From a virus: a stretch of 64,000 nucleotides of DNA. Position 1 is the first letter of the stretch; each line of letters starts with the position of its first letter. This document shows, one piece after another, positions 26,557 to 36,098 of this stretch. Below the pieces are notes generated by a model. It was not told the origin of the DNA, did no database searches, and saw only the letters and a program-made list of their open reading frames with translations. The translations under genes and the position numbers were made by a program. Where the stretch lies: positions 151,387-215,386 of the IMG/VR virus record IMGVR_UViG_3300034158_000023. The stretch is one strand, 5' to 3'.

Positions 26557-26780
26557 TCGCTAGACTTAAGATGACTATGCTAATCGTTGGGTTAGTATGG
26601 TCATTGGCTTATGCCGCTGTAGCGGTAGAGAAGAAAAATAAAATGATGGTCATAGAGGATGTCGTGGTAGAAGCATCATATGAAAACCATCTGTATAATA
26701 AAAGGATTTCCAATGATTCACAGCATAAATCTGACATGTACAAGAAGCAAAGAAGCAAGCCAGTATTCCATGTACATTGA
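26535..26780 (+). CDS. Small single-pass membrane protein
   Basis: An 81-residue product with a basic start and a hydrophobic run from residue 12 to 31 (KMTMLIVGLVWSLAYAAVAV), then a charged tail. It may be a membrane anchor or an uncleaved signal. It overlaps the preceding gene by 22 bases and the next by 68, longer than usual here. There is no clear Shine-Dalgarno, so either this is a real overlapping gene or a spurious frame. I favour a real gene because of the basic start, hydrophobic segment and charged tail. Confidence 0.45.
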   Translation: MEIYYPLIARLKMTMLIVGLVWSLAYAAVAVEKKNKMMVIEDVVVEASYENHLYNKRISNDSQHKSDMYKKQRSKPVFHVH

Positions 26781-27084
26781 GTTGCCACCACTCCCTAAGC
26801 AGATCTATGATCGATCTACAAAGATGTGTATGGTAACTGTAAACGACGTTACATTCCCTTTCTCTGTCACACTACCACTAGAGAAAGATTATCTAAATCC
26901 AGAACTTGAAGCAATGCCTAAAGTTGATCTGTGGAACTTCCAATCTAAACTTAGAGAACTCAAAATACTTGCTGATGATGAATTTCTCTGCACCGTGCAA
27001 ACTGGCCTTAAGTTTAAGGAAAGGCACAAGGGTGCTAACGTTAGACCGGATGAAGCAGCTGCCATTAAATACGAATGGAACTAA
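26713..27084 (+). CDS. Hypothetical protein, 123 aa
   Basis: Not recognised. The ATG at 26713 is chosen because AAAGGATTTCCA precedes it, the start context of other genes here; an upstream in-frame ATG at 26680 has no such site. The product is a soluble alpha/beta-looking protein with a basic C-terminal end (KFKERHKGANVRPDEAA). It ends at a bidirectional terminator facing the helicase gene. Confidence 0.6.
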   Translation: MIHSINLTCTRSKEASQYSMYIELPPLPKQIYDRSTKMCMVTVNDVTFPFSVTLPLEKDYLNPELEAMPKVDLWNFQSKLRELKILADDEFLCTVQTGLKFKERHKGANVRPDEAAAIKYEWN

Positions 27085-27087
27085 ACG

Positions 27088-27125
27088 GCATAAAGAGAGA
27101 GCTTAGTGCTCTCTCTTATTTTTTT
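27088..27125. terminator. Bidirectional terminator between convergent genes
   Basis: AGAGAGAGC (27094-27102) pairs with GCTCTCTCT (27108-27116). A T-tract follows on the plus strand. On the minus strand TATGCCG follows the same stem, as at 4793. Confidence 0.75.
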
Positions 27126-27128
27126 GTT

Positions 27129-28676
27129 TTATGCCGCCATATCAAACCAGCTGTCATCACGATCGTCGTTTACGCTACGACCACCTGGCTTCTTAAGGGA
27201 TAGATCTTCTCCTTTAAGATCATCTCGACAGCCCCCTGCATCAAAGAACGGCAGAACACAATAGAGATCTTTCTCTGGTGTCTGTGGCCCACTCTTACGA
27301 TGCTTACCACGCTGTAGTGTAAGGTAACTTCGCCCATTAACTTTAACGATGTGGATAAGTATCTCAATGTCAACTTCTTGGTCGATCGTCTTACAGCTAT
27401 CGTAATACCCTTTGTTGACGATTTCTTTTACAAAGTCGTCAGTACCATTACGCAACAGATATTTCGCCTCTGTTGAAATCTGATGCGGTGTAATGAAGGC
27501 TATCTTACGTGGGTTAGTAAAGTTACGTACACGACGGAACAAATCACGAGTATCTGAACCAGTTGGGCCTTGAGTACAACCTACCTTACTAAACATGTTC
27601 AGGTAGTCAACTGTGAGTAGATGGATTTCATAACCTTCTGACTCATAGAACATAATCAAGTTAAACAGTTTCTGATAGGTGAACTCAGACGGGTTAACAC
27701 GCAACATCTTAAACGCGTAACCATTGATACTAGTTTCTTCGTAAATGTACTTAGCGGCCTCCTCAGGAGTAACTGCGGTACAATCTGCCACCTCTCCTGT
27801 TCGGTTTTCTTTTAGGCTAGAATACGTTAACAGAATGTTATCTGTTAGTTGGTTCTCTGACGAGATGTGTAAGATAAGTGGTTTCTTATCTGGGTCTAAC
27901 ATATACGGTTTATTGTAAAGAGCTACCTGCTTAGTTAAGTTCAGAGTAAAACCAGTTTTATAGTTATGTTGTAGTGCACCAACAACCATAAAGTCACCAC
28001 GACGAATACCAGCATGTGATCCCAACATACGGTTCACAGCTTGATACCCAAACTGGAGCATACCTTCTAAACTCGTTTCATCTTGTGCTTCTTTAAAGAG
28101 GCCAGCTATTTCTTCCACATTAGAAAAGTCAACCTCGCCTAATACACCAGCCATACCCTTAGCACCTTGGGCATTACTTTCAACAGTGTACTTCTCAAGA
28201 TTACTTTGCATCTCAGTAGCAAAGTTGGTTACATCGATTTGTTCTGTGGTGTATAAAGCACGTTGTACGCATGATCTAATGTAGGCTTGGAAATCTCGCT
28301 GTTTAATAAAGTTCTGTATGAGCTTTGAGTACTCAAGGATCTTTTTCTTAGTTAGTTCAGGAGAGATTTCATCACCAAGTGCATCTGTAATTGCTGTATA
28401 GATATGAGTATCACTCATGCAGTTGATTTTAATTCTTTGCAATAGTGCTTGTTTATCTAATGGTTCCCCTTTGTCTAAGTCGCACATATGCAATACTGTA
28501 TGACGTAGGCCGTACAGTATTTCCTTATTGTCATCTGTCTCTAAAGTAGCCGCAGGCATTTCCATGGCCTCGACGATTTCTTTTATATGAGCTGAGCTAT
28601 CGCCTGATTTACCTAGGGCCATGTTCTCCCAATATAGTAAAGTGATGGCATGCACTAATAATAATCTCGGTTCCAT
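27129..28676 (-). CDS. DnaB-family replicative helicase
   Basis: A 515-residue protein with RecA-type motifs in DnaB order: an unusual Walker A, GALQHNYKT (233-241), where Asn-Tyr replaces the normal Gly before Lys-Thr; HISSE (270-274), matching the FSLE catalytic Glu motif; Walker B LLTVDYLNM (353-361, D357); PHQ (397-399), matching the LSQ motif; and a late LQRGKHRKSG with arginine-finger character. Residues 1-200 are helical, as in the DnaB N-terminal region. This would unwind DNA ahead of the phage replisome. AGGT precedes the ATG. It is isolated on the minus strand and divergent from 28709. Confidence 0.8.
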   Translation of the reverse strand: MEPRLLLVHAITLLYWENMALGKSGDSSAHIKEIVEAMEMPAATLETDDNKEILYGLRHTVLHMCDLDKGEPLDKQALLQRIKINCMSDTHIYTAITDALGDEISPELTKKKILEYSKLIQNFIKQRDFQAYIRSCVQRALYTTEQIDVTNFATEMQSNLEKYTVESNAQGAKGMAGVLGEVDFSNVEEIAGLFKEAQDETSLEGMLQFGYQAVNRMLGSHAGIRRGDFMVVGALQHNYKTGFTLNLTKQVALYNKPYMLDPDKKPLILHISSENQLTDNILLTYSSLKENRTGEVADCTAVTPEEAAKYIYEETSINGYAFKMLRVNPSEFTYQKLFNLIMFYESEGYEIHLLTVDYLNMFSKVGCTQGPTGSDTRDLFRRVRNFTNPRKIAFITPHQISTEAKYLLRNGTDDFVKEIVNKGYYDSCKTIDQEVDIEILIHIVKVNGRSYLTLQRGKHRKSGPQTPEKDLYCVLPFFDAGGCRDDLKGEDLSLKKPGGRSVNDDRDDSWFDMAA

Positions 28677-28708
28677 ATATTTTTTTACCTAATTAAAAGG
28701 GAGTCATC

Positions 28709-29230
28709 ATGATCAATAAGAGTCATTACGTGACTATTGTACCCAAATGGTTAGCTGACCAGTTAGCGTTAGTTGGTGAAGATTTGAAGATAGTTGAAGA
28801 CTTTCAAAAACTATCCGCTATAATATCAGCAAGTGAAATAAGTTATTACTTTTTATCTATTCAAAAGCTCCGTGAATACCTTCCTGATGCGTTTGATGAT
28901 ATGCGATTGTTATCAGAAAAAAGTAATAATTTGCAATGGGTGTCTGAAAACGGTGATGTTATAGCTAAGGCAAAGTTAGAATTCGATAAAGCTTTTTATA
29001 AGGCCAAAGGAAATTTAACTAAAGATGATGTAGATCTTATAGTGAGACGCACGTCTTATAAACCTAAAGCTATTGCTGATGATACTCTAGCATTAGTTGG
29101 ATTTGATTGCGAAACCGAATACCCCTATTCGAAGTTCTTACGTGATTGTTGCGCTGAATTAAATAAACAAATATTATTTGACCAGTATAGCAACATGGAA
29201 GTGTTTCGACAATACACAAGACATGCTTAA
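28709..29230 (+). CDS. Hypothetical protein, 173 aa
   Basis: Not recognised. A soluble, mainly helical protein without motifs that I can name. AAAAGGGAG precedes the ATG. Its start is 32 bases from that of the divergent helicase gene, too little for two separate ordinary promoters, so it may share regulation with the helicase. Confidence 0.65.
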   Translation: MINKSHYVTIVPKWLADQLALVGEDLKIVEDFQKLSAIISASEISYYFLSIQKLREYLPDAFDDMRLLSEKSNNLQWVSENGDVIAKAKLEFDKAFYKAKGNLTKDDVDLIVRRTSYKPKAIADDTLALVGFDCETEYPYSKFLRDCCAELNKQILFDQYSNMEVFRQYTRHA

Positions 29231-29335
29231 TAATAGTGTGTAATTTAATTCTGACGACTCCATCGGTCGTATAGTATGCAGTAGTGGCCTCGGCCGTTAT
29301 TATATTCCTTAAGATTAACCTTCCAGAGGTACGTT
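29231..29335 (+). promoter_or_regulatory. Leader region of the major capsid gene
   Basis: This gap holds two small inverted repeats, ACGAC/GTCGT (29254-29258 and 29266-29270) and GGCC/GGCC (in GGCCTCGGCC near 29286-29295), then a TTAAGATTAACC stretch and AGAGGT before the ATG. It is long for this genome and precedes what should be the most expressed late gene, so it probably holds the late promoter. I cannot single out the exact element; TATG at 29275 would fit a phiKZ-like late motif. Confidence 0.35.
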
Positions 29336-31501
29336 ATGTCCCATTTTACACGAGTAGATCAAAGTTCAGGTCTTGGTGCTCTGTACGCAACCATTAATGC
29401 AACTCTTTCTAAACAAGCTGCGGTTGTTGCAAACGACGTTACTGCTAGAGCTGTAGCTGGTTTAGAGTCTGCTGCTATTGGCGCTCACCGCGACACTCAC
29501 AAAAACATTGAGAACATGCTGTCACAGTGTGTTACTAGCGTTCCAAGCGTCGCTGCCCCAACTTGCCACGGCTTAGAAGCTGCTGCAATCCTTGTAGCTG
29601 CATCAAGCAATCCATCTGTTTATCACGACGCCGTACGTGGTGCACAAAACATCCACGCTAAACTGCGTGAGTTCGGTCCTTTAGGTAGCGGTAACGCAGG
29701 TGCTTTAAGCTACTCTACTGGTACTGAGTCATTTGATACTCAAGAACTAGCCAAGCACACTGTACAGTCAATCACTTACACGATTGATGCCGTTCGTCAA
29801 GATGCATTAGGTGAATTGTTCTTCCCAACAATCGTAGCAACTCCAGACCAAGCTTTCTATAAAGCTTCTGTAGTTCGTCCTACGATCTTCCGCGGTATTA
29901 CTCACAGTCGTGATGGTAATCCGACCAAGTGGGAAAAGTACAACCTGTTAGACGCGTATCGTGATGCTTCTTTACTGAAGAACGATTCAACTCGTCTGAT
30001 TCCATATGCTTCATCTGAAGCAGTTGACAACTTAGCGCCTGTTTCTGAAATCGCTACAGTTAACGTTAAAGTCGGCGACTGGACTGTTCCATCACGTCCT
30101 CTGAAAATGGGTAAGAAGATTAACCTTATCGGTATCTCCATGCACCCAGATTTAGTAGCTAACGGTGTTTGTGATCAAACTGACCACATTGACCGCGCTG
30201 CACGTGTTGAAGCGTTGTATGTTAAAGTTACCAAAACTGGTAACGCTGCGCCAGCTGAGATCATCAAGTTCAACGTTTTAGGCATGCCATCAAGCAACTT
30301 CTACAAGACGCAAGAAGGTAAAGGCTACGACGCAATGCTCAAGATGACTCTGCGTTCATTGCGCCTTGACAAAAACACCAAGTCTATCTCTGGTGCAGTT
30401 CCAGCTATGTTAGCTGATTTCGTAGCAGCCAACTTAGCAGTTGACTTAGAAACTGTTGTTGACGGTGAATTGAACTTCGAACAAGGTACTGCAAACGTTC
30501 GCGGTAGCCACCTGACTCCACGTGCAATTTACGACGTGTCTTCTGATCTGGCTACTCAGTTAACTACGCATGCTTCTTTGGAAAATTTAGTATTCGAACC
30601 AGTTTACTGGGACATCGATGCTCACCTGACTAACACCAACCGTCGTACTCGCGGTACCATGTTAGACAATGACGTCTTCGAAGAAATTTACACCATCGGT
30701 TTGTTAGCTCCTATCAGCGTACAGAAGCCAGTGCACCTTACTGACAAATCTGCTGTCACTGAAGTTGAAACAGATACTCTGGTTAAAGCTACTCACGTGA
30801 TCATCAGTAACAGCGCTGTAACAACTCTGCTGAACTACTGTGAACATTTGAAATCTTTCTACCACAAAAATATCAATCACCTGCGTGCTGCATCTATCGA
30901 CGGTGAAGGTATTGAAGGTATCGGTCGTTTATTGGTAACTCCATTCTACGCCGAAGCTGAAATCGACTTAGTTGAAGTAATCAACTCATTGACTTCAACT
31001 GATAAGATGAGCGACTTACGTGGTTACTTCACTGGTTTCATCACTGAACTCGGTTACCGTATGGCTCAACGTTCTGGTTACTTGCCTGTGTTACGTCAGT
31101 ACACTAACAACCCAGAAGCTACGCCTACACTACTGATCGGTACTGACCAAGTGTTGCCACAGTTCATGATGATCAATGGCGATCCACGTGCTGTCGGTCC
31201 TACTCTGAAGCATGAGATCGCATCAAGCCCAGATGACCGTATGGTTGGTGAAATCATCCTTAGCTTCGGCAAGGTAGATGACAAGAACTTCTGTCCTCTG
31301 AACTCTGGTAACATGATCTGGATTCCAGAGTGGATTTCTACAATCCCAGTAAACCGCGGTGGCGCTACTGTGAATGAAACTTGCGTACAACCACGTTTCC
31401 GTCACGTGATCAACTTACCAATCTTCGCACGTATCAAAGTTACTAACCTTGATAAGTACTTAGGTACTAAGATGAACATCGCTTACAAAGAAGTCGTTTA
31501 A
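29336..31501 (+). CDS. Major capsid protein
   Basis: The 721-residue product has the size and layout of phiKZ-type major capsid proteins. An N-terminal region of 131 residues ends at GTE-SFD (129-134), a S/A/G-x-E head-protease site; cutting there would leave a mature shell protein of 590 residues. The mature part starts helically and contains LGELFFPTIVATPDQAF, typical of an HK97-like N-arm and spine region, followed by beta-rich domains. Other GLE tripeptides at 42-44 and 79-81 could be further cuts in the propeptide. Only this gene has such length together with a late-gene leader and a strong TTCG terminator. Fold assignment is from pattern, not structure. Confidence 0.75.
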   Translation: MSHFTRVDQSSGLGALYATINATLSKQAAVVANDVTARAVAGLESAAIGAHRDTHKNIENMLSQCVTSVPSVAAPTCHGLEAAAILVAASSNPSVYHDAVRGAQNIHAKLREFGPLGSGNAGALSYSTGTESFDTQELAKHTVQSITYTIDAVRQDALGELFFPTIVATPDQAFYKASVVRPTIFRGITHSRDGNPTKWEKYNLLDAYRDASLLKNDSTRLIPYASSEAVDNLAPVSEIATVNVKVGDWTVPSRPLKMGKKINLIGISMHPDLVANGVCDQTDHIDRAARVEALYVKVTKTGNAAPAEIIKFNVLGMPSSNFYKTQEGKGYDAMLKMTLRSLRLDKNTKSISGAVPAMLADFVAANLAVDLETVVDGELNFEQGTANVRGSHLTPRAIYDVSSDLATQLTTHASLENLVFEPVYWDIDAHLTNTNRRTRGTMLDNDVFEEIYTIGLLAPISVQKPVHLTDKSAVTEVETDTLVKATHVIISNSAVTTLLNYCEHLKSFYHKNINHLRAASIDGEGIEGIGRLLVTPFYAEAEIDLVEVINSLTSTDKMSDLRGYFTGFITELGYRMAQRSGYLPVLRQYTNNPEATPTLLIGTDQVLPQFMMINGDPRAVGPTLKHEIASSPDDRMVGEIILSFGKVDDKNFCPLNSGNMIWIPEWISTIPVNRGGATVNETCVQPRFRHVINLPIFARIKVTNLDKYLGTKMNIAYKEVV

Positions 31502-31520
31502 CGATTACTTAGTATGACTT

Positions 31521-31550
31521 AAAAGAGAGGGGCTTCGGCTCCTCTCTTTT
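31521..31550 (+). terminator. TTCG-loop terminator after major capsid gene
   Basis: AAAAGAGAGGGGC (31521-31533) pairs with GCTCCTCTCTTTT (31538-31550), with one G-T pair, around TTCG. It is the longest stem in the window. Confidence 0.75.
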
Positions 31551-31555
31551 GTCCC

Positions 31556-31581
31556 GAACTTATCGTAGACATATATTATCC
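31556..31581 (+). promoter_or_regulatory. Putative early promoter downstream of capsid gene
   Basis: GAACT, TATCG, TA, then GACATATATTATCC (31568-31581). It conforms to the two-box element with a slightly changed first box, 51 bases before the ATG of the tail-anchored protein. Confidence 0.5.
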
Positions 31582-31631
31582 TACTGCACAACAATCAAAA
31601 ATGGAATTATAATAAGCAGGATGGTCTAAGC

Positions 31632-32630
31632 ATGACAGACACATCAACTCCGATTACTATTCAGCCACCTAAATTAAACAAGGAGATAGCTCTACCTGAA
31701 GTGCCTGGATTCCAGATGAACATTTCAATATGGAATCTTACCAGTATTTCCATCTATGTTAAAGATGCGAATAACAGTGTTTATGAAATATTGTCCCAAC
31801 AAGAGCCCGGAGGTCTCTTAGCGGTATACTACAATGTAAGAACTAAAGTTTCTGTTAAAAAATATCGGATACAACCATTGTGTAGGGAATGGGGTAACCG
31901 AGTACTTCTGGAAAGTGAGTTTAGTAATGATGATAGGGCATTTTATATCCCAGAGTTAAATTTAGTAATGGGAACTAAAGAAAGTGTGGAGCGTACTCCA
32001 CACCCGTTATGCTGTATCAACCACTCTACAAGACATAAAGTTTTGAGTGACACAGTTGTTTGTGAGTACACGTTGGTAGATAATGATGGAGTGCTCCCAC
32101 AAATCTGGTTGATGGATTGTGGCGAGATACGTACATTAACAGCTATCAAAGATGAGACCAGACTTCCTGGTATCTATGTATCCAGTAACAACATCGTTAC
32201 AGAGGGTGAGTTATTAAATAAAGCAAGCAGAGTGTTCCACCCCATGAACCAAGTTTTAGAAGCCATGACTGAAAGGAAATCTAGCGGATTGTTAGCTTAT
32301 GTATTCCCGAATAGGTTAGATGCAATGACACACGGAGAGCCACATAAAGTGGCGGAACGTATGCACGCAGAACAGATGGCTACCTTAAAACGAGACAAAG
32401 AACTACAAGCACTAGAGTTAGATGACCTTAAACGGAACCATGAACTCAAGCTGATAGAGTTAGATCAAAAGCAGAAAGAGGTAGAGCACATAAGTAAACT
32501 CCAAAGTCTCCACACTAAGGATTATTATGATGCTAAATCTTACGTACGTAAAGATTCCATCGAATGGTGGAAGATTGTGCCTGCGGCAATCTCTTCAGTA
32601 GTTCTAGTAGCAACGGTTTTTAAAGCATGA
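31632..32630 (+). CDS. Tail-anchored coiled-coil membrane protein
   Basis: A 332-residue protein with three parts: a beta-rich soluble domain (1-230), a charged coiled coil (about 240-293, with heptad-like Leu and Glu/Lys) and one C-terminal membrane helix (about 312-330). It has no signal peptide, so it should be inserted as a tail-anchored protein with the domain in the cytoplasm. Early-type promoter upstream. AGCAGGA precedes the ATG weakly. The following gene starts 7 bases after its stop codon. Function not recognised; a cytoplasmic platform at the inner membrane is plausible. Confidence 0.65.
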   Translation: MTDTSTPITIQPPKLNKEIALPEVPGFQMNISIWNLTSISIYVKDANNSVYEILSQQEPGGLLAVYYNVRTKVSVKKYRIQPLCREWGNRVLLESEFSNDDRAFYIPELNLVMGTKESVERTPHPLCCINHSTRHKVLSDTVVCEYTLVDNDGVLPQIWLMDCGEIRTLTAIKDETRLPGIYVSSNNIVTEGELLNKASRVFHPMNQVLEAMTERKSSGLLAYVFPNRLDAMTHGEPHKVAERMHAEQMATLKRDKELQALELDDLKRNHELKLIELDQKQKEVEHISKLQSLHTKDYYDAKSYVRKDSIEWWKIVPAAISSVVLVATVFKA

Positions 32631-32637
32631 GGGTAAA

Positions 32638-34248
32638 ATGAGCGATCATTTGTTTGAAGCGGCTAAAAGGAACATACCTAACATTAACAAACGTTTTATC
32701 GAGGGGGTGCCAGTACAGGAATTAGCTCATGCAAAAGAACACATAGATCGATACTTCAAGATTGCTTCTCAGAACTTTCCACCAGGTGTAGAGTATTTGC
32801 GAGTAGAACGTTGTACTCCACAAGAAGCGCATGAAGCCTTAACGGGGAAAAAGCGGGGCTCTCAAAAGCCTACGGCCAATAGACCTAACTACGATTTAGC
32901 TAGAACAGATATGTTCATGTTAAAAGTATTTCTACGGTTTAATGGTGAAGACATCCCTCCTAAGTTTTTAGGTGTGCCGTTTGCAGAGCAAGCAGGTACT
33001 ATCCATTTACGTGGGCCTTTAAACACCATCTCACCAGTGTTGGCAGATCCTATCTTATCTGTATCCAAGGACAGTATCTTTATTCCTTTCCTACGAGATA
33101 GAGTCACGTTTTATCGCCACACTTACTACTACCGTAAAAATGGACTTACGGTTAATAAGTACATAGTCTGGTCTCCAATTCACAGCTATGCACCTAAAGC
33201 TACCGCTACAAACAGTATAAAAACAACAGTACCGCACTACCTATTTTGTAAACTCGGTCTACATGAGGCGTTTCGCCTTTATGCTGGCGCAGAGATTGCT
33301 GTAGGGTATGATGAGATAAATACTGATACCTACCCAGCTTCACAGGGATGGGATATCTATGAATCCAATGGACAACCTTTGAAAAGGAGATCTGTAGCTA
33401 CGGCAAAATCGTTAGTACGTTTAGCGATGCGTAGCGAAGTGAGTAACAACTTAACACAAAGTATGTTGGCAGCATTTTTCTATTTAGTAGATGCGTTCCC
33501 AGAACGAGTACTACCTAAATACTGTCACGACCCAGCGTTATGGAAAGTTCTTATGGGGTTATTGTTAGAGTATTCTGATAGGAATGAGGGACGATTGATT
33601 TCTGATATCGAAACTCATTTAGCTTCACTTGACCAATACGTAGACACAATAGTAAAAGACGACTTATCGAAAGTTAATATATTCGTTAATGACATCTATG
33701 AGTTATTTGTCTATATGACTAAAAACATTTCCGCTCATTTGATTGGAGCCACACCAAACGACCTGTTCGAAAAGAAACTGATGGTAAACCGATATGTTCT
33801 CCTAGATTACATTAAGGCTATCTTTAACTTCAGTTATAAACTAAACAGTGGTAGTGGGAAACGTGATTTGTCATTAAAGGTTATTAACCAAGCAGCTGGG
33901 AAGTTCTTAAATCCCAACATCATTTACAATTTACCGAAGTCTCATGGTGAAGTGAATATTGTAAGCTCGCCTGGTGACTGCTATTTGTTCAAACATACCT
34001 GTAGATACATTTTACAAGTGGATGCAACATCTCGCAGAGGTAGTGGTAAAAGAAGAGCAGAAGATAGTTCAAGGTCGCTACATGTGTCCTTAGCCTATGT
34101 CGCTAGTGCTCGTAACTTACCTAAACCTGAACCAACTGGTCAAACGCAAGCAAATCCGTGGGTGGAGTTCACTCATGATTTACATATCAGAGCTAACCCT
34201 AAAACTCTGGCGCTAAGAACAGCTACACAGAAATTGATTGCTAGATAA
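32638..34248 (+). CDS. Hypothetical protein, 536 aa
   Basis: I do not recognise this large protein. It has no membrane segment or clear catalytic motif; the beginning (LRVERCTPQEAHEALTGKKR) and the end are basic. A middle helical domain of about 200 residues contains LIGATPNDLFEKKLMVNRY. GAGGG precedes the ATG. It lies between the tail-anchored gene and another large unknown in the same direction, and probably belongs to their transcript. Confidence 0.6.
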   Translation: MSDHLFEAAKRNIPNINKRFIEGVPVQELAHAKEHIDRYFKIASQNFPPGVEYLRVERCTPQEAHEALTGKKRGSQKPTANRPNYDLARTDMFMLKVFLRFNGEDIPPKFLGVPFAEQAGTIHLRGPLNTISPVLADPILSVSKDSIFIPFLRDRVTFYRHTYYYRKNGLTVNKYIVWSPIHSYAPKATATNSIKTTVPHYLFCKLGLHEAFRLYAGAEIAVGYDEINTDTYPASQGWDIYESNGQPLKRRSVATAKSLVRLAMRSEVSNNLTQSMLAAFFYLVDAFPERVLPKYCHDPALWKVLMGLLLEYSDRNEGRLISDIETHLASLDQYVDTIVKDDLSKVNIFVNDIYELFVYMTKNISAHLIGATPNDLFEKKLMVNRYVLLDYIKAIFNFSYKLNSGSGKRDLSLKVINQAAGKFLNPNIIYNLPKSHGEVNIVSSPGDCYLFKHTCRYILQVDATSRRGSGKRRAEDSSRSLHVSLAYVASARNLPKPEPTGQTQANPWVEFTHDLHIRANPKTLALRTATQKLIAR

Positions 34249-34269
34249 ATAATAAAAGGTAAAAGTACG

Positions 34270-36060
34270 ATGAACAACACCGTGAATGAAACACTTTTGA
34301 TGGAAATGATTTGGCGTGAGTTAGAAAGCTTACGTCGGGTTAGAGCCGTTAACGAATATAATTCGTTCTTAGCGTCTCAGCAGTATCGTGGTCCTATGGT
34401 TGATAAGTTGTTTAATAACACCTGTGAGTATTTGTTAGCCATGGCTTCAGTAGAAGGTGTCCCACCTGATGCAGTTATGGAGCAAGCAGTGCGTGACTCT
34501 ATACAAGCGCATGTTGCTCACTTCATTGAAAAACAACCGCAGCTTATTAACACATTTAGCCCTACTGAGATAGCAGGGTTAAAGAACTACGCTATGCGTA
34601 AAGTAATGATGGATGATTTAATCGGTTCTGTTATGGAAATCGAAATCCAAAACGCTCCTGCTCCTGGGGAACGTGACTTGGGTAGTAAACGCCGTCGTCG
34701 CCAACGCGCAGGGTCTTCTGACCAACCAGCTACAACAAACGCCCCAGAAGATAGAAACGATTCTGGTCCCAGACGTCGCAAAGGTAGTAGAACAGAGTTA
34801 GAACGTGCTCCTACTCCACCACCTAAGCGCGCTAGTATCCGGGAATCCATCACCCCCACGGGAGCTAAGCCGATGCCTGCCAAAGCACAACCACAAAAAG
34901 TAGTAGAGGCACCTGTAGAAAACATCATGAAAACGGGCGTTATTATCAAGCGCTTAGAAGGACAAGAAATGGACTACCACAAACACCAGTCAGTAAAGAT
35001 CTTTGATACATCTAAACCTGCGCCAGACCGCCCTAAGAACTTTGAAGCTCAAGTTCGTATGGCTCCTTTGGTGCGTCCGGTGTTAGCTGAAACCTTCGAT
35101 GAACCTGATACGATCGAAGTGTTGGATGCTGGCTCATCGGAAACTGAGTATGAAGCGATCCCGTTACTGAAGAATCAATCTCCAATGATCTTTAGTGTTA
35201 CAGCGGCATGTGTAGCAGCTCGTAGTGAGATCCGTAACTCTGAGTTTAACGTGCCTGGTCGTCAGACTGGTATTGTGGAATTTGAAGTTCTTACTCCAGT
35301 GCAATACTTCGAAGATCCTACCAGTGCTAACATTGCAATGAATGAACATTATCTGTTCCCATTGCTTAACTACAAAGACCAAAACGAATTTGGTATTGTG
35401 GAATGGCATGCGCGTTTAGAACATGCTGTGGAAATGTCTGACTGTGCTATGGCTACTGCACTGTTAACTCAGTTAGACCGTTTAGCTACTGTAGAGTTTA
35501 ACAACTTCCTCAAGTACACCTTAGGGTTACAATCATCGATTGATAGTTTCATTGAAGACTTCCATGACTTCTATGCAGCTGTATCGAAATCTATGACTGT
35601 GCCAGTATTAGATGCATTGTTAGGTGAAGCGGTAGAAGGTGTACGTAACAATGATGTAGCTGGTGCTATGTTAGTGAAACGTATTGCTGATGTCCGTATA
35701 TTACCACAATCGCTTTTATCTTCAGGTGTAACTGATACACAAGGCGTGACGCTATGTATCGTGCAACCAGTTAGTGTAATGACGTTAGGTGCTAACTCTT
35801 CTGAGTTGCAGTTCGCTACAACGTCTAGTGATTACAACAGCATTACTGCTAAGTATGTAAAAGATGAGCCACATGTCATCTCTGGCCTCCTGCGTATGTT
35901 TACTGCTGCATTACTAAGTCGTAAAGAAAGTAGTGTGTACCTATGTACCAACGACAATGACATTTTCCATATCCGTGATATGACGCGTATTGAAGATGGC
36001 ACACCTGTGTTGCATTTAGGTATTAAGTATCTTACTAACCCATTTACTTTGGGTCTGTAA
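34270..36060 (+). CDS. Two-domain protein with Arg/Pro-rich linker
   Basis: A 596-residue protein. Residues 1-127 are helical. Residues 128-215 are a disordered linker rich in Pro, Arg and Lys, with KRRRRQR (140-146) and PRRRKGSR (167-174). The C-terminal 375 residues form a mixed, probably globular domain. The linker could bind nucleic acid or another acidic partner. The domain is not recognised. AAAAGGTAAAAG precedes the ATG. A TTCG terminator closes the gene. Confidence 0.6.
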   Translation: MNNTVNETLLMEMIWRELESLRRVRAVNEYNSFLASQQYRGPMVDKLFNNTCEYLLAMASVEGVPPDAVMEQAVRDSIQAHVAHFIEKQPQLINTFSPTEIAGLKNYAMRKVMMDDLIGSVMEIEIQNAPAPGERDLGSKRRRRQRAGSSDQPATTNAPEDRNDSGPRRRKGSRTELERAPTPPPKRASIRESITPTGAKPMPAKAQPQKVVEAPVENIMKTGVIIKRLEGQEMDYHKHQSVKIFDTSKPAPDRPKNFEAQVRMAPLVRPVLAETFDEPDTIEVLDAGSSETEYEAIPLLKNQSPMIFSVTAACVAARSEIRNSEFNVPGRQTGIVEFEVLTPVQYFEDPTSANIAMNEHYLFPLLNYKDQNEFGIVEWHARLEHAVEMSDCAMATALLTQLDRLATVEFNNFLKYTLGLQSSIDSFIEDFHDFYAAVSKSMTVPVLDALLGEAVEGVRNNDVAGAMLVKRIADVRILPQSLLSSGVTDTQGVTLCIVQPVSVMTLGANSSELQFATTSSDYNSITAKYVKDEPHVISGLLRMFTAALLSRKESSVYLCTNDNDIFHIRDMTRIEDGTPVLHLGIKYLTNPFTLGL

Positions 36061-36074
36061 GGTAGTTAGGAATT

Positions 36075-36098
36075 AGAGGGCTTCGGCCCTCTTTTTTT
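36075..36098 (+). terminator. TTCG-loop intrinsic terminator
   Basis: AGAGGGC (36075-36081) and GCCCTCT (36086-36092) around TTCG, with a T-tract to 36098. A textbook intrinsic terminator. Confidence 0.85.

Noticed and set aside
29231-29335. tRNA or small RNA before the capsid gene
   Set aside because: The two small inverted repeats do not form a cloverleaf and no T-loop sequence is present.
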